This document shows, piece after piece, positions 11,415-23,068 of a stretch of DNA of 64,000 bases. The notes below the pieces were generated by a model. The model did no database searches, had not been told where the DNA came from, and saw only the letters and a program-made list of their open reading frames with translations. The stretch is from Diogma glabrata (lineage: Eukaryota; Arthropoda; Insecta; Diptera; Cylindrotomidae), in NCBI GenBank assembly GCA_963693315.1, contig OY856187.1, forward strand, positions 379,911,306-379,975,305. The letters run 5' to 3'. A program made the position numbers and the translations under genes. Position 1 is the first letter of the stretch; every line of letters starts with the position of its first letter.

Positions 11415-12619
11415 AAATATGGAGGAGCTGAAATCTCACAGCTCTGAGATATCAAGACTTCGGTCTGGGTTAAGGATTTTGATATAGTTTTCGGCAAAAA
11501 ACTTTTATGAAGACATGGTTTTTAGTTTTGGGCAGCGATGTATATCAAACATAATTTTTTTTATCTCTGTTTAAAAATTTATTAAAAAACTAACACGAAA
11601 CATCAATACGTGCCCGTAAAATTATAACAGATCATATATTAACATAATTTAGTGAAAAGATGATACACGCAGCAAACTACTCAAAAACGCTTTATTTAGC
11701 ATTTCGAGAAAATATTTCAAAATCACAAATTCATATTTCTTTCAAAATTCCAAAAATATTGTAAAAATTAAATAAAATCAAACTTTTTTCAAAATTCTAA
11801 ATATATTCCAAAAATTAGAATAAAATCAAATATTTAAACTTTTTCTAAATTCCAATAATATTCCCAAAATTCTTAAAAACTCAAACTTTTTCCAAAATTC
11901 TACAAATATTGCAAAAATTATTACAAAATCAAAACTACAAACTTTTTTCAAAATTCCAAAAATATTTAAAAAAATATAACAAATTCTAAAGTTTCTATGT
12001 TCAATTTCATTTTCAATTACATTTACGTCATAAAAACAGCAAAATTTTTTTTTCCTAAAAATTGGCTAAAAAAATTAATTAAAACATTATTTGACACACT
12101 TGACATTATTTTTTTGACAAACTTATAATGCCATAATTCTCTATAATAATAATAAAATTTCATATCATACAAATAATTAGTTTTATGTTTTTCCAAAAAA
12201 TTGGGTAAAAAAATAAATAAAAATCTTTCTTTTGAAACACTTGACAACATTTTTTTGACAAACTTATAACGCAATAATCTGGTTTTTGATCTCATAAACC
12301 AATCACGACCATCAAGATTTCTCCAAGTTCAATGTTCCTACTCGTAATCACTTAAAAGAACGTTTTTTAAGCCAAAAATATGAAAATTTGCCGTTTTTGA
12401 CACACATAATGATTTTTTGACACACTTCCGGTACAGTTATCGAACACAGCGTGCTTTCGGACCTGTCCCTGAGTATACCTATTTTTAGAAAAACAAATTT
12501 TTGAAATCCCTCCAGCGGTTTTCCCTGCAGCGTAGGTAATGACGGACGGCCTGCCGACAGATAGACATACATTTTTTGTTTGCTTTTTTAGAATCAGTAG
12601 GTCCTAAAACGTCGTAAGA

Positions 12620-14150
12620 ATTTACGGAAATATTTTCAGAGTTTTGAAAAATTTTAAATTTTTAATTTTATTATAATTTTCAGAATTTTCAAAATCTCAT
12701 AATGTTCCAAAAATTCTTAAAGTTCAAACCTTATTCAAAATTCTAAAAATATTGCAAAAATTACAACAATATCAAATATTAAAACGTTTTTCAAAATTCC
12801 AAAAATTTTAATAAAATTAAAAATTTTGAATTTTTCAAAATGCCAAAAATATTCCAAAGATTCTTAAAAAATCGTAAAATGAAACTTTTTTCAAAATTCT
12901 AAAAATATATAAATACTATTTTTTTTTTCAAAGTTATATAATATAGAAAAAATTAAAACTTTTTCCAAAATTTTAAAAATATTGCAAAAATTGTAACTTT
13001 TTTCAAAATTCCAAATATTATAATAAAATGAAAAATTTAAAATTTTTTAAAACCTCTTCATTTAGCGTTTCGAGAAAATATTACAAAATCACAAATTCAT
13101 ATTCCTTTCACAGTTCTGAAAATATTGTAAAAATTAAATAAAATCAAACTTTTTTAAAAATTCAAAAAAATTCCAAAAATTAGAATAAAACCAAATATTT
13201 AAACTTTTTCTAAATCCCAATAATATTGAAATCTTTTAATTTATATTTTTTGGTTTATAGCCTATTTTATTTTTATTTTTATTAACTATTACATTAATTT
13301 AAATATTGAAGACGATGACGTTTCGACTGCATTACGTCAGTCCTTTTCAAATCAGATTATTCAAACTGTTAACATTTGTTATAAAAAAAAAAAAAAAAAA
13401 CAAAAAGAGATATTAAAAATAAATTTTTTTAAAAATAATATAAATTTATGATTAAAAACTTACATTTTTACGGAAACGGAAAAATTATGTTTTAAAAAAA
13501 TTTTTTTTTTTAACATACTATAATTTTCTTAAAAACTTTTCCAAAATCTAAACATATTGCAAAAATTATTACAAAATAAAAAATTCAAACTTTTTTCAAA
13601 ATTCCAAAAATTATAATAAAATCAAAAATTTAAAATTTTTCAAAATTCTAAAAATATTCCAAAAATTCTTACAAAATCAAAAAATTGAAACTTTTTTCAA
13701 AATTCTAAAAATATATTTAAAATTCAAAAACTCTTTTTTTTCCAAAATTCTAAAAATATTGCAAAAATTATAACTAAATCAAAAATTGAAACTTTTTTCA
13801 ATATTCCAAAAATTAGAATAAAATCATATATTTAAACTTTTTCTAAATTTCAATAGAATTCCAAAACTTCTTCAAAATTCAAACTTTTTTCATATTCTAA
13901 AAATATTGCAAAAATTATTACAAAATCAAAAATTGAAATTTTTTTCATAAATTCCAAAAATTATAATAAAATCTCAAATTCAAATTTTTCAAAATTCTAA
14001 AAATATTTCAAAAATTCTTACGAAATCAAAAATTTAAACTTTTTCCAAAATTTAAAAAATATTGCAAAAAAATTATTACAAAATCAATAATACAATTTTT
14101 TTTCAAAATTCCAAAAATATTTCAAAAACTATTACATATTCAAAAATTTC
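12620..14150 (+). repeat. AT-rich minisatellite inside family A
   Basis: Tandem degenerate units of about 55-60 bp built on tcaaaattctaaaaatatt, gcaaaaattattacaaaat and caaaaatttaaactttttt. The same array occupies 11740-11990, and in reverse complement 21290-21670 and 24060-24350. No coding potential. Confidence 0.8.
13235..13505. other. insertion in the family A minisatellite
   Basis: Non-satellite sequence interrupts the array. It holds gaagacgatgacgtttcgac, gcattacgtcagtcctttt and an uninterrupted A run of about 18 at 13383-13400, followed by more array. The A run could be a retroposon tail but no family is recognised. Confidence 0.4.
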
Positions 14151-14841
14151 CATGTCCAATTTCTATTTCAATTACATTTACGTCATAAAAACAGCTACAT
14201 TTTCTTCCAAAAAATTGGCTAAAAAATAAATGAAACATTTTTTGAAACACTTGACATTATGTTTTTGACAAACTTATAATGCCATAATTCTCAATAATAA
14301 TAATAAAATTTTTTCAAACAAATAATTTTATTTTTTTCCAAAAACTTGGGTAAAAAAATAAATAAAAATCTTTCTTTTGACACACTTGACATCATTTTTT
14401 GACAAACTTATAATGCAATATTCTAGTTTTTGGTCTCACATACCGATCCATACCATCAAGATTTCTCCAAATGCAACATTCCTACTCGTAATCACTTAAA
14501 ATGAACGTTTTTTAAGCCAAAAATATGAAAATTTGCTATTTTTGACACACATAATGATTTTTTTGACACACTTCTGGTACAGTTATCGAACACAGCGTCC
14601 TTTCGGACCTGTCCCTTGAGTATACCTATTTTTAGAAAAACAAATTTTTGAAATCCCTCCAGCGGTTTTCCCTGCAGCGTAGGTAATGACGGCCGGACGG
14701 CCGGCCGGCCGGCAGACAGACAAACATTTGTTTTTTTTGCTCTTTTAGAATCAGTAGGTCCTAAAACGTCGAGAAATGCCAAAAAAAGTGGTGGTAAGAA
14801 TTTGACTTTTGGCTCATGAATTAGGTCTTTCAGACCGAAGT

Positions 14842-16298
14842 AAAACTTGAATTAAAAATTAATTTTAATTTATCAATTTATATGAATCTTAAATTTTAAT
14901 TAACAAAAATAAATTTAAAATTGAATAATATCTCTTGTTCGTATCGCTTATCAAAAAAATCATTTCCCACTTTTTGTGAGCACAGAATTAAAAAAATGAT
15001 CATTAAAATTGGATTGACCATGAAATTATTTTTTAGCTATTATATTGTCCTAAAATACAATCTAAATTTTGAATGTTATAGTTTCTAATTGAATAATTTA
15101 TAATTAATGTCGTTTATATTGATCATCGTATAAAATAGTATTTACTACGCAAGATAAAAACGTCAACAACAATCAACACGTAAAAAACGTTACTATCATC
15201 TTTTGTAACAAAATATCTTATTTTTCACTAGGAAAACAGGGTAGCTCTCGTAGTTCTCGTCGTAGTTCTTTCTACGATAGTCTAAAACTCACACAGCATA
15301 TAAATATTTACTCAAATGTATTTAAAGAGCTCGCTATGTACATGTTTAAAATCTCAATACTCGTAGAATATTGCAATTCTGTAATCGTTGCGTTATACAG
15401 TATACCATTTTGATTAGTAGAAAATGCAAAGTCTAGTTTACAAATTATTTTCGTTACATAGAGGAACTCGTTGGCAATTCCATAATAAACGCAGAAAATT
15501 ATCAATGGAAAATTTATGTGGCATTTAAATTTTTTAATTTATTTAGGAAGTGGTAATAAAGTCATAATATTGGTCTTTTTCTTTAAGATAGTTAACAAAA
15601 AAATCTGATGTTTGAATTTCTGTCGTTTTGTACTTTATACATGGAATGTTTTTAATGGATTTTGCAATTTAGATGAGAAACTTGTTTAATTAGTTTGAAT
15701 ATCAACTAGAATTGGAAAATATGGAATATTTTTATAAATCTAATACAATGTCACATTGTATGAAATATTGGTTTCTAGAAATAGTTTTTTTTATTTGTGT
15801 TAGATTTTGATTCAATTATTTTATCGCGTTTTAAATGATATTGATCAAAATTTTTGTGTGAAATATAAATTGTTGGATTATTATATGTGTTAATTGCATT
15901 TTGTAACTGAACAGATCTAGAAGTTATGTAGAATTGGATGAGATTTAGTATTTTAACACATTTTTTTTAGACGAAGCATATTAAAGTAAGTTAGCTATGT
16001 ATTTTAATTAAATGTCGTACAGAAATCTAAATATTGCAATGTGCATCTCAAAATAGAATTTGAAGTTGTATTAAAGCGAAAGTTGAAAGCCGAATATTTT
16101 AATTATTTTCATAATTTTATAATTTTTAGAAATATTTATATCATTATTTAACCTTAACCTAATCCTTTCCTTACATCCATAAAAAATTACTAAACTACAT
16201 CCATAAACAATCGATATTAGTGCCCTTCAACCTTCGCAGCCATTAGTGGTCCGCAGAAAAGGTTTAATGGTCTGCGAATTTCTTTATATTTATAACCA
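14842..16298. other. AT-rich sequence between family A and the hAT-like element
   Basis: No gene or repeat copy recognised in about 1.45 kb. Confidence 0.45.
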
Positions 16299-16931
16299 GT
16301 TACAATCAGTGGCGTAGCGACATACGGGTTTGTTCGGGTTCAAACCCCCCCCCCCCCCCCATTGAAATTTTAAAATTTCTGTAGTCTAGAAGAATTGCTC
16401 TAATATTCTAATACTAAGATTTTTTCCCTGGTATCTTACGAATGAATTGAACAGTTGCTTTCTTTTCGTTCCTCAGAACCCCCTCCTTCTCTCTTCCTGT
16501 CAGACCTGACGCCGAGGGGGGTTTTGGGGGTTGTGACACCCTCCCAAGAATTTTCCCATTCGGCAAATTCGGCATTTTTACGAAAAGAATTTTCCAATTC
16601 GGCAATTTTACGATTTTATTAAAGTTAAGTTAAGTTTATTAGTTATTTAAGCAAACATGTAAATTTTCGCAGCGATTCCCACTTTTTGCTCAGTATCACT
16701 TATTTATTTTCTTTGTCATTCGGCAAATTACGATTTTAAAATCTTTACGGCAACTCGACTTAAAATAGCCGAAGCAGAAAAATCTGGATGAATGACTAAT
16801 ACATTTTTAAATAAAATCAATAATTTATATAAATAAATTATTGTAATTATAATCAATGGAACAAACTTTTTTGGTATATATTTATAATAACATGTTTCGA
16901 ATGTAAACATTCATCGTCAGATTACCAAAAT

Positions 16932-17104
16932 CAGTGGCGTAGCGACATACGGGTTTATTCGGGTTTAAACCCCCCCATTGAAATTTTAAAGTTTCTGTCT
17001 TCTAGAAGAATTGCTCTAATATTCTAATATTAAAATTTTTTCCCTGGAATCTTACGAATGAATTGAACAGTTGCTTTCTTTTCGTTCCACAGAACCCCAC
17101 CCTC
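16932..17104 (+). repeat. second left-end copy of the hAT-like element
   Basis: It matches 16307-16484 over about 170 bp, from cagtggcgtagcgacatacg through agaagaattgctctaatatt to gttgctttcttttcgttcc. Its flank (ccaaaat) does not match GTTACAAT, so the outer end is the one used in the last transposition; this inner end is either a nested partial copy or an internal duplication. Confidence 0.7.
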
Positions 17105-17235
17105 CACTATGTTGTCATAGTGATAGCACACATACTCACTAGCACACATACTCAAAAAGTTGACTGCCAGTTGCATGCCACGATGCGTACTATAAATAGT
17201 ACTATCAGAACCACCTCTTAACCTTGGCCCTGTGT

Positions 17236-17748
17236 TAAGCAATATCGCTCCACCTGCACTCAGACGATCGCTTGCTCTCATGCGTGAACATAAAAAGGTA
17301 ACCAACAACATCACGTTACCCTTGCACGAAGATAACGGTGACCACACTCGTTGTCGATTGAAGTCAAGAAAGCCTCCACATAAAACTGCCAGCAGCCTGC
17401 TGGCAACTAATTTTAATATCTTGGATGTCTGGGACACCTTCTGGCATCATCAATACAACTGGCCTTTCTATTACTAACCCGACTTCTACCCAACCTGGTT
17501 TCGATCTGCCACGTCATACCTGGACTACACTAAACCGAATAAGAACGAATCATGGACGTTGTGCTGTTTCTTTCTACATGTGGGGCATTTCAGAGTCCCC
17601 TGAGTGTGACTGTGGCGCTTCACAATAAACCATAAAACACATTGAAACTGTGTGTCCAATTCGACGGTACAATGGCGACATCTCAGACATCCATTTGGCA
17701 ACTCCCGATGTAGTAGCATAGATAGACTCGCTCGATGTAAACATCTAA
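17236..17748 (+). pseudogene. Jockey-like retrotransposon, 3' end of ORF2
   Basis: Seen: SNIAPPALRRSLALMREHKK, LKSRKPPHKTASSLL and, after a frame change near 17430-17480, GFDLPRHTWTTLNRIRTNHG, RCAVSFYMWG, CDCGASQ, KHIETVCPIRRY and SDIHLATPDVV. Known: an IAPPxIRR region followed by LPRxxWTTLNRIRTGHGRC and a CxCG...H...C knuckle is the C-terminal tail of Jockey-clade ORF2 proteins, after the reverse transcriptase. A stop follows CGASQ and there is at least one frameshift, so this is a dead 5'-truncated fragment. It lies inside the hAT-like element and shows no link to the reverse transcriptase fragment 1 kb downstream, which belongs to another lineage. Confidence 0.8.
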
Positions 17749-17759
17749 TATTCAAATGT

Positions 17760-18091
17760 ACTGCCCAATGTTCAAATATTTTACTTTTTACATTTTTACT
17801 AAAAGACGCGCAATCAAATTGAATGTAAGTTCATTTAATGTGTATCCATGCTTTGTTTTAGATAGATTTCATAGAAGAGTCTACCTATTTTAAGTTTAAT
17901 TTTTAATGTGTCACAAAAAAACCATACGCTAAATAAAAAAAAAATAGTGAAACAATAATTTGGAAAAAATAACAAATATTATGTCAAAGGTAACTTGTTC
18001 CACATATTTTTATTTCAAAATTTATGCAAATTTGTAATTTCAATTTAGAATAAACATTTTTTTTTAAATATTTTACTTGCGGCGAATAAAA
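17760..18091. other. family D flank
   Basis: No gene. The part from about 17960 to 18091 is the reverse complement of the family D body seen at 38180-38300 (gttccacatatttttatttc, ttgcggcgaataaaaaatag). Confidence 0.5.
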
Positions 18092-18198
18092 AATAGTATA
18101 TGATGCACGAACATAAGCTATTTTGGACTTAATGTGGATGCAACTCCACATACGACCAAAATCTTTAGCTTTACGTCCTAGCATCATAATGTACTATT
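18092..18198 (-). repeat. family D hairpin, copy 3 (inner stem deleted)
   Basis: Reverse complement of the hairpins at 38046-38179 and 45035-45168, sharing AATAGTACATTATGATGC, GGACGTAAAGCTAAAGATTT and TGATGCACGAACATAAGCTA. It is about 27 bp shorter because the inner palindrome (TGCAAATC...GATTTGCA) has been lost. Confidence 0.8.
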
Positions 18199-18634
18199 CT
18201 GGCGTCTTTTATTTATGCCCACTGGTCTACTATTTTGTCTACTATTCTTTCTTTATGAGTACATCTGTAGCCCTATTCCTGTACATCGTGAAATAGGATT
18301 TGAGAAATAAATTACAGCAATTTTTTCATTACTAGCATTCCGTGCCGGAAATAACAAATAACAATTTCGTAGATCGAACAATAGATAAGATCGGACAAAA
18401 CAAAGTGTCCTGGAAGTTGTTCTAAATACAAAACAAAATTAATTGTGTTAGAATAGTTAAAATGATATCTAACGCCTTGATATTTTAAGGAATTTGATTA
18501 ATCAAGAAAATCATTTTTCATCCCTTCCTAGACACAGGTTTGAGGCGAATCAATAGGTAAAGTGTCATTCAGTTTCAAATAAGTTTAAATTTCAAAATCA
18601 CTAGCACAAAAATTTCTATTTAAAAATAAAGAAA

Positions 18635-18752
18635 ATTATCATTTTTTAAAGTTAATAAAAAATTATTCGAAATTTGCTTTTTTAAAGTTAATTAAAAATT
18701 ATTCGAAATTTGTTTTATGAAAGTTAATTAAATTATTCGATATTTTTGTTTT
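18635..18752 (+). repeat. tandem repeat split by a retrotransposon
   Basis: About three units of about 38 bp (ttaaagttaattaaaaatta, ttcgaaatttgtttt). The array resumes at 20310-20370 on the far side of the retrotransposon fragment. ATATTTTTGTTTT at 18740-18752 is repeated exactly at 20310-20322 and is the likely target duplication. Confidence 0.65.
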
Positions 18753-20309
18753 ATATTGCACCAACTCTCACCAAAATATTTTATAAATCCTATAAATCTG
18801 GTATTTTTCCATCCTGCTGGAAGTTGGCCAATGTCCAGCCTGTCCCAAAAAAGGAACGAAATGTGATATTTCAAATTACAGACTAATAACCTTACTCCCA
18901 GTCCTGTTTAAAATATACGAGCAATATATTAATTCACACATATCCAAATTTTTGGAGGACAACCATTTGATATCATGACAGCCAATACGGTTTTAGAAAC
19001 AAAAGATCAACAACCGATCTATTGAACTATGTAGCACATATTTGGAATAGCATACTTGAGAAAGGTGGTGAAACGCACGTAATCGCATTAGACATCTCAA
19101 AAGCATTTGATCGAATTTGGCATGCCAACTTGATCAACAAGCTCGTTGCGTACGGTTTTCATCCCGCAGTCGTGAAGTTGATTCAAAATTTTCTGTCTAA
19201 CCGATACATCTCGGTATCTATAGATGGCTTTTCTTCTGAGTCTAAATTAATTAACGCTGGTGTCCCCCAAGGCTCAGTTTTATCTCCCACTTTATTTTTA
19301 ATTTATATCAACGAACTGTTGCAAATCACCAATAACCCAATAAATAGTTTTGCAGATAATAGTACACTGCACAAGTCATTCGTCCCCCTATCTTCAAAGG
19401 ATAAAATGCATGAAGAAATAAATCCCGCCCGGAGAGACGCTGCCATAAATGTAAACGAGGGCCTGAAAAAAGTCGCCGATTGGGGTGACAAAGATTTGGT
19501 CAATCTTAATTCCACCAAAACACAGCTATTGATTGTTTCCAGATCAAAGAACGAGTTGCCCAATGATATTTCAATTAATATGTGTAACGACCAAATAGAC
19601 GAATGTGAAAACATTCGTTTATTAGGAGTCACAATTTCTAATGACTTACTCTGGAACGATCATGTCATGGCCATGGCAAAGAGCGCATCAAGAAAACTCG
19701 GCCTCCTCAACAGATGTAAAAAATATTTTTCTCTGTATCAATTACTCCACATTTATAAGTCCTATATTCGTCCCTGCATGGAGTATTGTTGTCAAGTTTG
19801 GGGCGCTGCATCTGTTACCATCTTGGGCCTTTTGGACTCTGTTGAAAAGCGTGCTATACGAATTGTTGGTGATCGAAATTTAACATTAAATCTTGATTCC
19901 CTACAACATCGTCGCACTGTTGCTGATCTCGTTGTTTGTTATAAATATCGTCACCGTCACCGTCAGTGCTCGGATGAAATTAGATCTATAATGCCTCAGA
20001 CATCTTCTTTTCCTTGTTCAACTCGTCAATATGTTTGTGCAAATAGTCAAACTGTCGGGATTACTCACTGCCCCAGTAACAAAATGCAAAGGTATTTCTT
20101 TGTGCGTACATCGTACAAATAGAATGCTTTGCCTGAATCAATAGTCTCGAGTGCCTTCAATCCACAAAGATTTAAATAAAACGTCCACCAACACCTCAAG
20201 ATGCATGTTGTTGCGGGACCTATAAGGTTGATGACCTATGTGTTGTTGTGACATATTTTGTAATTCCTACTACACAACACTTTTTACTAAAAAAAAAAAT
20301 ATTGTAAAA
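18753..20309 (+). pseudogene. 5'-truncated non-LTR retrotransposon, reverse transcriptase and 3' end
   Basis: Seen: PTLTKIFYKSYKSG and LANVQPVPKK, a frameshift, then YGFRNKRSTTDLLNYVAHIW, ALDISKAFDRIWH, NAGVPQGSVLSPTLFLIYIN, NSFADNSTLH, IRLLGVTISNDLLW and SLQHRRTVADLVVCYKYR. These are reverse transcriptase blocks of a Jockey/CR1-like non-LTR element. The catalytic box reads FADN instead of F/YADD, so a required Asp is lost. A TAG replaces a Trp-like position in TSYK-stop-NALPES, and another stop follows FNPQRFK. The endonuclease is missing. The 3' end has an A-rich tail (actaaaaaaaaaaat), and a 13-bp repeat flanks the insertion. Same family as the element at 51477-54494. Confidence 0.85.
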
Positions 20310-21714
20310 ATATTTTTGTTTTGAAATAAAAATTATTCGATATTTGTTTTCTTAAAGTTAATTAAAAATAATTTAAAATAGTTAAAAAAAATCATTAATC
20401 TATTTTTTAAAAAATTATTAATTAAAAAAATTAAAATTAAGGAAACATTAAAATGAAGTATCTATTATTGTAATGAATTATTAATAAAACTAATTAATTG
20501 GTTTATTGGGTTAAACTATTAAGTCTTATAAAATAATCATTGACCCCCCCCAATGGAAAATTCTGGCTACGCCACTGGTTACAATTACTTCGGTCTGGAA
20601 GACCTAAGTATTACATTCATGAGCCAAAGGTGAAATTCTTACCCCCACTTTTTTGGCATTTCTCGACGTTTTAGGACCTACTGATTCTAAAAAAGCAAAA
20701 AAAAATGTATGTCTGTCTGTCGGCCGGCCGGCCGGCCGTCCGTCCGTCATTACCTACGCTGCAGGGAAAACCGCTGGAGAGATTTCTAATTTTTTTTTTC
20801 TAAAAATAGGTATACTCAAGAGACAGGTCCGAAAGGACGCTGTGTTCGATAACTGTACTGAAAGTGTGTCAAAAAATCATTATGTGTGTCAAAAACAGCA
20901 AATTTCAGATTTTTGGCTTAAAAAACGTTCATTTTAAGTGATTACGAGTAGGAACATTAAACTTGGAGAAATCTTGATGGTAGGGATTGGTATGTGAGAC
21001 CAAAAACTAGCTTATTGCATTATAAGTTTGTCAAAAAAATGTTGTCAAGTGTGTCAAAAGAAAAATTTTTATTTACTTTTTTACCCAAAAAAATAAAATT
21101 AATTATTTGTTTGAAATGAAATTTTATTATTATTATTGAGAATTATGGCATTATAAGTTTGTCAAAAAAATAATTTCAAGTGTGTCAAAAAATGATTTCA
21201 TTTATATTTTTACCCAATTTTTTTGGAAAAAAATGTAGCTGTTTTTATGACGTAAATGCAATTGAAAATGAAATTGGACATGGAAATTTTTGAATTTGTT
21301 ATAGTTTTTGAAATATTTTTGGAATTTTGAAAAAAGTTTGTATTTTTGATTTTGTAATAATTTTTATGCAATATTTTTAGAATTTTGGAAAAAGTTTTAA
21401 TATTTGATTTTGTAAGAATTTTTGGAATATTTTTAGAATTTTGAAAAATTTATAATTTTTGATTTTATTATAATTTTTGAAATATTTTTAGAATTTTGGA
21501 AAAAGTTTGAATTTTTAAGAATTTTTGGATTATTATTGGAATTTAGAAAAAGTTTAAATATTTGATTTCATTCTAATTTTTGGAATATTTTTGAAATTTT
21601 GAAAAAAGTTTCAAGTTTTGATTTTGTTATAATTTTATGCAATATTTTTAGAATTTTGAACAAAATAGAATTTTTTAATTTTATCTTTATATATATAATT
21701 CTACTGTACGTGTG

Positions 21715-22438
21715 TATGACTGTGAACTCCTTCTAAACGGCTAGACCGATTTGAATGAATTTTTTTGTGTGCGTTTGGGTGGCGCCCCGAATGGTTTAGA
21801 TTCATAAATCAGCTCGGTAGAGGCGCTGCAGTCGGTATTGTCACTGACCTCCTCCTATACGGCTAGACCGATTTGAATCAATTTTTTTGTGTGCGTTTGG
21901 ATAGCACCCCGAATGATTTAAATTTATAAAGCAGCCCAGCAGAGGCGCTGTAGTCGGTATTGTCACTAAACTCCTCCTAAACGGCTAGACCGATTTGAAT
22001 GAATTTTTTTGTGTGGGTTTGGGTGGCGCCCCGAATGGTTTAAATTTATAAATCAGCCCGGCAGAGGCGCTGCAGTCGGTATTGTCACTGACCTCCTCCT
22101 AAGCGGCTGGACCGATTTGAATGAGTTATTTTTGTATGCGTTTTAGTAGCGTCCTGGATGGTTAAAATTTACAAATCAGCCGGCAGAGGCGCTGCAGTCG
22201 GTATGGTCACTGAACTCCTTCTAAACGGCTGGACCGATTGGAATGAATATTTTTGTGTGCGTTTGGTTGGCGCCCTGAATGGTTTAAATTTATGAATCAG
22301 CCTGGCAGAGGCGCTGCAGTTGGTATTGTCACTGAACTCCTCCTAAGCGGCTGGACCGATTTGAATGAATTTTTTTGTATGTGTTTGGGTGACGCCCTGA
22401 ATAATTTAGATTCACAAATCAACCGGGCAGATGGCGCT
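21715..22438 (+). repeat. 122-bp minisatellite in the Helitron 5' region
   Basis: About six head-to-tail copies with ctcctcctaaacggctagac, cgatttgaatgaattttttt, gtgtgcgtttgggtggcgcc, aaatcagcccggcagaggcg and ctgcagtcggtattgtcact. The period is about 122 bp. An apparent open frame beginning at 22253 enters the helicase fragment from the last copies, so its first 60 or so codons are minisatellite, not protein. Confidence 0.85.
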
Positions 22439-23068
22439 GCTAATTATATTAATCATGCGTGGCTTCGTGAACGAGCTATTTTAGCCGCAAAAAATATCGA
22501 TGCTGACGTTATTATCTTCAAAATACAACAGTCATTACCCGGCAATGAGATATTGTTCAAATCGATCGACACTGTTACCGATCCCGACGAAGCAGTAAAC
22601 TATCCTGTTGAACTTTTTAATTCGCTAGATTTACCAGGAATGCCACCACATAACTTGCAATTAAAAATTGGCTCACCAATAATTTTGCTTCGGAATTTAA
22701 ATCCACCTAAGCTATGCAACGGTACAAGATTAGTCATAAAACTTTGGGCAATGTTCTTGAAGCTACAATTTTGAACGGTTAATTTGAAGGTGGAGTTGTT
22801 CTTCTGCCACGAATCCAAATGATCCCTTCAGACTCACCCATTTCATTCAGACGTCTGCAATTTCCAATTCGCTTGGAGTTTGCCATGACTATCAATAAGT
22901 CACAAGGTCAAACAATGTCGATTTGAGGGGTGGGATCTAGAAAATCCGGTCTTTTCACATGGTCAATTATATGTGGCGTGTTCTCGCGTTGGAAAACCAT
23001 CAAATTTATTAATTTATACTCCTCAGGAATTGACTAAAAATATTGTACATCAACTTGCATTAGGATAA
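22438..23068 (+). pseudogene. Helitron PIF1-type helicase, C-terminal fragment
   Basis: Seen in three frames: AANYINHAWLRERAILAAKN and PGMPPHNLQLKIGSPIILLR, then LNPPKLCNGTRLVIK; after a frameshift, NVLEATILNG-stop-[37 protein letters not shown] and GQTMSI-stop; then ENPVFSHGQLYVACSRVGKP and SNLLIYTPQELT to the stop at 23066-23068. Known: [20 protein letters not shown] and GQLYVACSR are motifs V-VI of the Pif1/Helitron helicase. The Walker A and B half is absent. At least two stops and two frameshifts make it inactive. Confidence 0.9.

Larger units (their letters stand above)
11415..14841 (+). mobile_element. family A element, copy 1 (non-autonomous, minisatellite-filled)
   Basis: The head at 11419-11600 (ggaggagctgaaatctcacag, then ACTTCGGTCTGG at 11457-11468, then ttcggcaaaaaactttta and cagcgatgtatatcaaacat) is matched by the reverse complement of 24400-24600. 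The tail ends with CAGACCGAAGT at 14831-14841. ACTTCGGTCTG and CAGACCGAAGT are perfect inverted ends, but head homology extends about 40 bp outside the left one, so the exact left boundary is unresolved. The head also has an ATCTCA/TGAGAT stem. No coding sequence. The interior is duplicated: a head-proximal block at 11690-11860 recurs at 13055-13230, and the tail module recurs at 12000-12620 and 14150-14841. Confidence 0.75.
16299..20585. mobile_element. hAT-like element with 8-bp target duplication
   Basis: GTTACAAT at 16299-16306 and again at 20578-20585 flanks an element that starts CAGTGGCGTAGCGA (16307) and ends TGGCTACGCCACTG (20577). Known: CAGTGGCGTA-type ends and 8-bp duplications are typical of hAT superfamily elements. 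Both ends carry C-rich runs just inside the terminus. No transposase is recognisable; the 4.27-kb interior is a collection of other elements: a Jockey fragment (17236-17748), a family D fragment (18092-18198, minus) and a truncated retrotransposon (18753-20309). A second copy of the left end lies at 16932. The right duplication abuts the end of family A copy 2, so the hAT-like element landed at that boundary. Confidence 0.75.

Noticed and set aside
12023..14782. Frames such as 12348-12572 and 14492-14782 that share a protein-like segment
   Set aside because: Both copies lie in the family A tail module and the similarity is that of the DNA repeat; the (ggcc)n tract makes the PAVRPSLPTLQGK-like string.
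16307..17104. LTR pair of a retrovirus-like element
   Set aside because: Only about 170 bp is repeated, the ends are not TG...CA, and the 8-bp duplication and CAGTGGCGTA ends fit hAT.
21715..22438. Regular repeats considered as a CRISPR-like array
   Set aside because: Units are contiguous 122-bp minisatellite copies with no unique spacers and lie in a Helitron of a eukaryotic genome.
22253..22774. A 173-residue open frame read as a single protein
   Set aside because: Its first 60 or so codons are the 122-bp minisatellite; only the part from about 22438 matches helicase.
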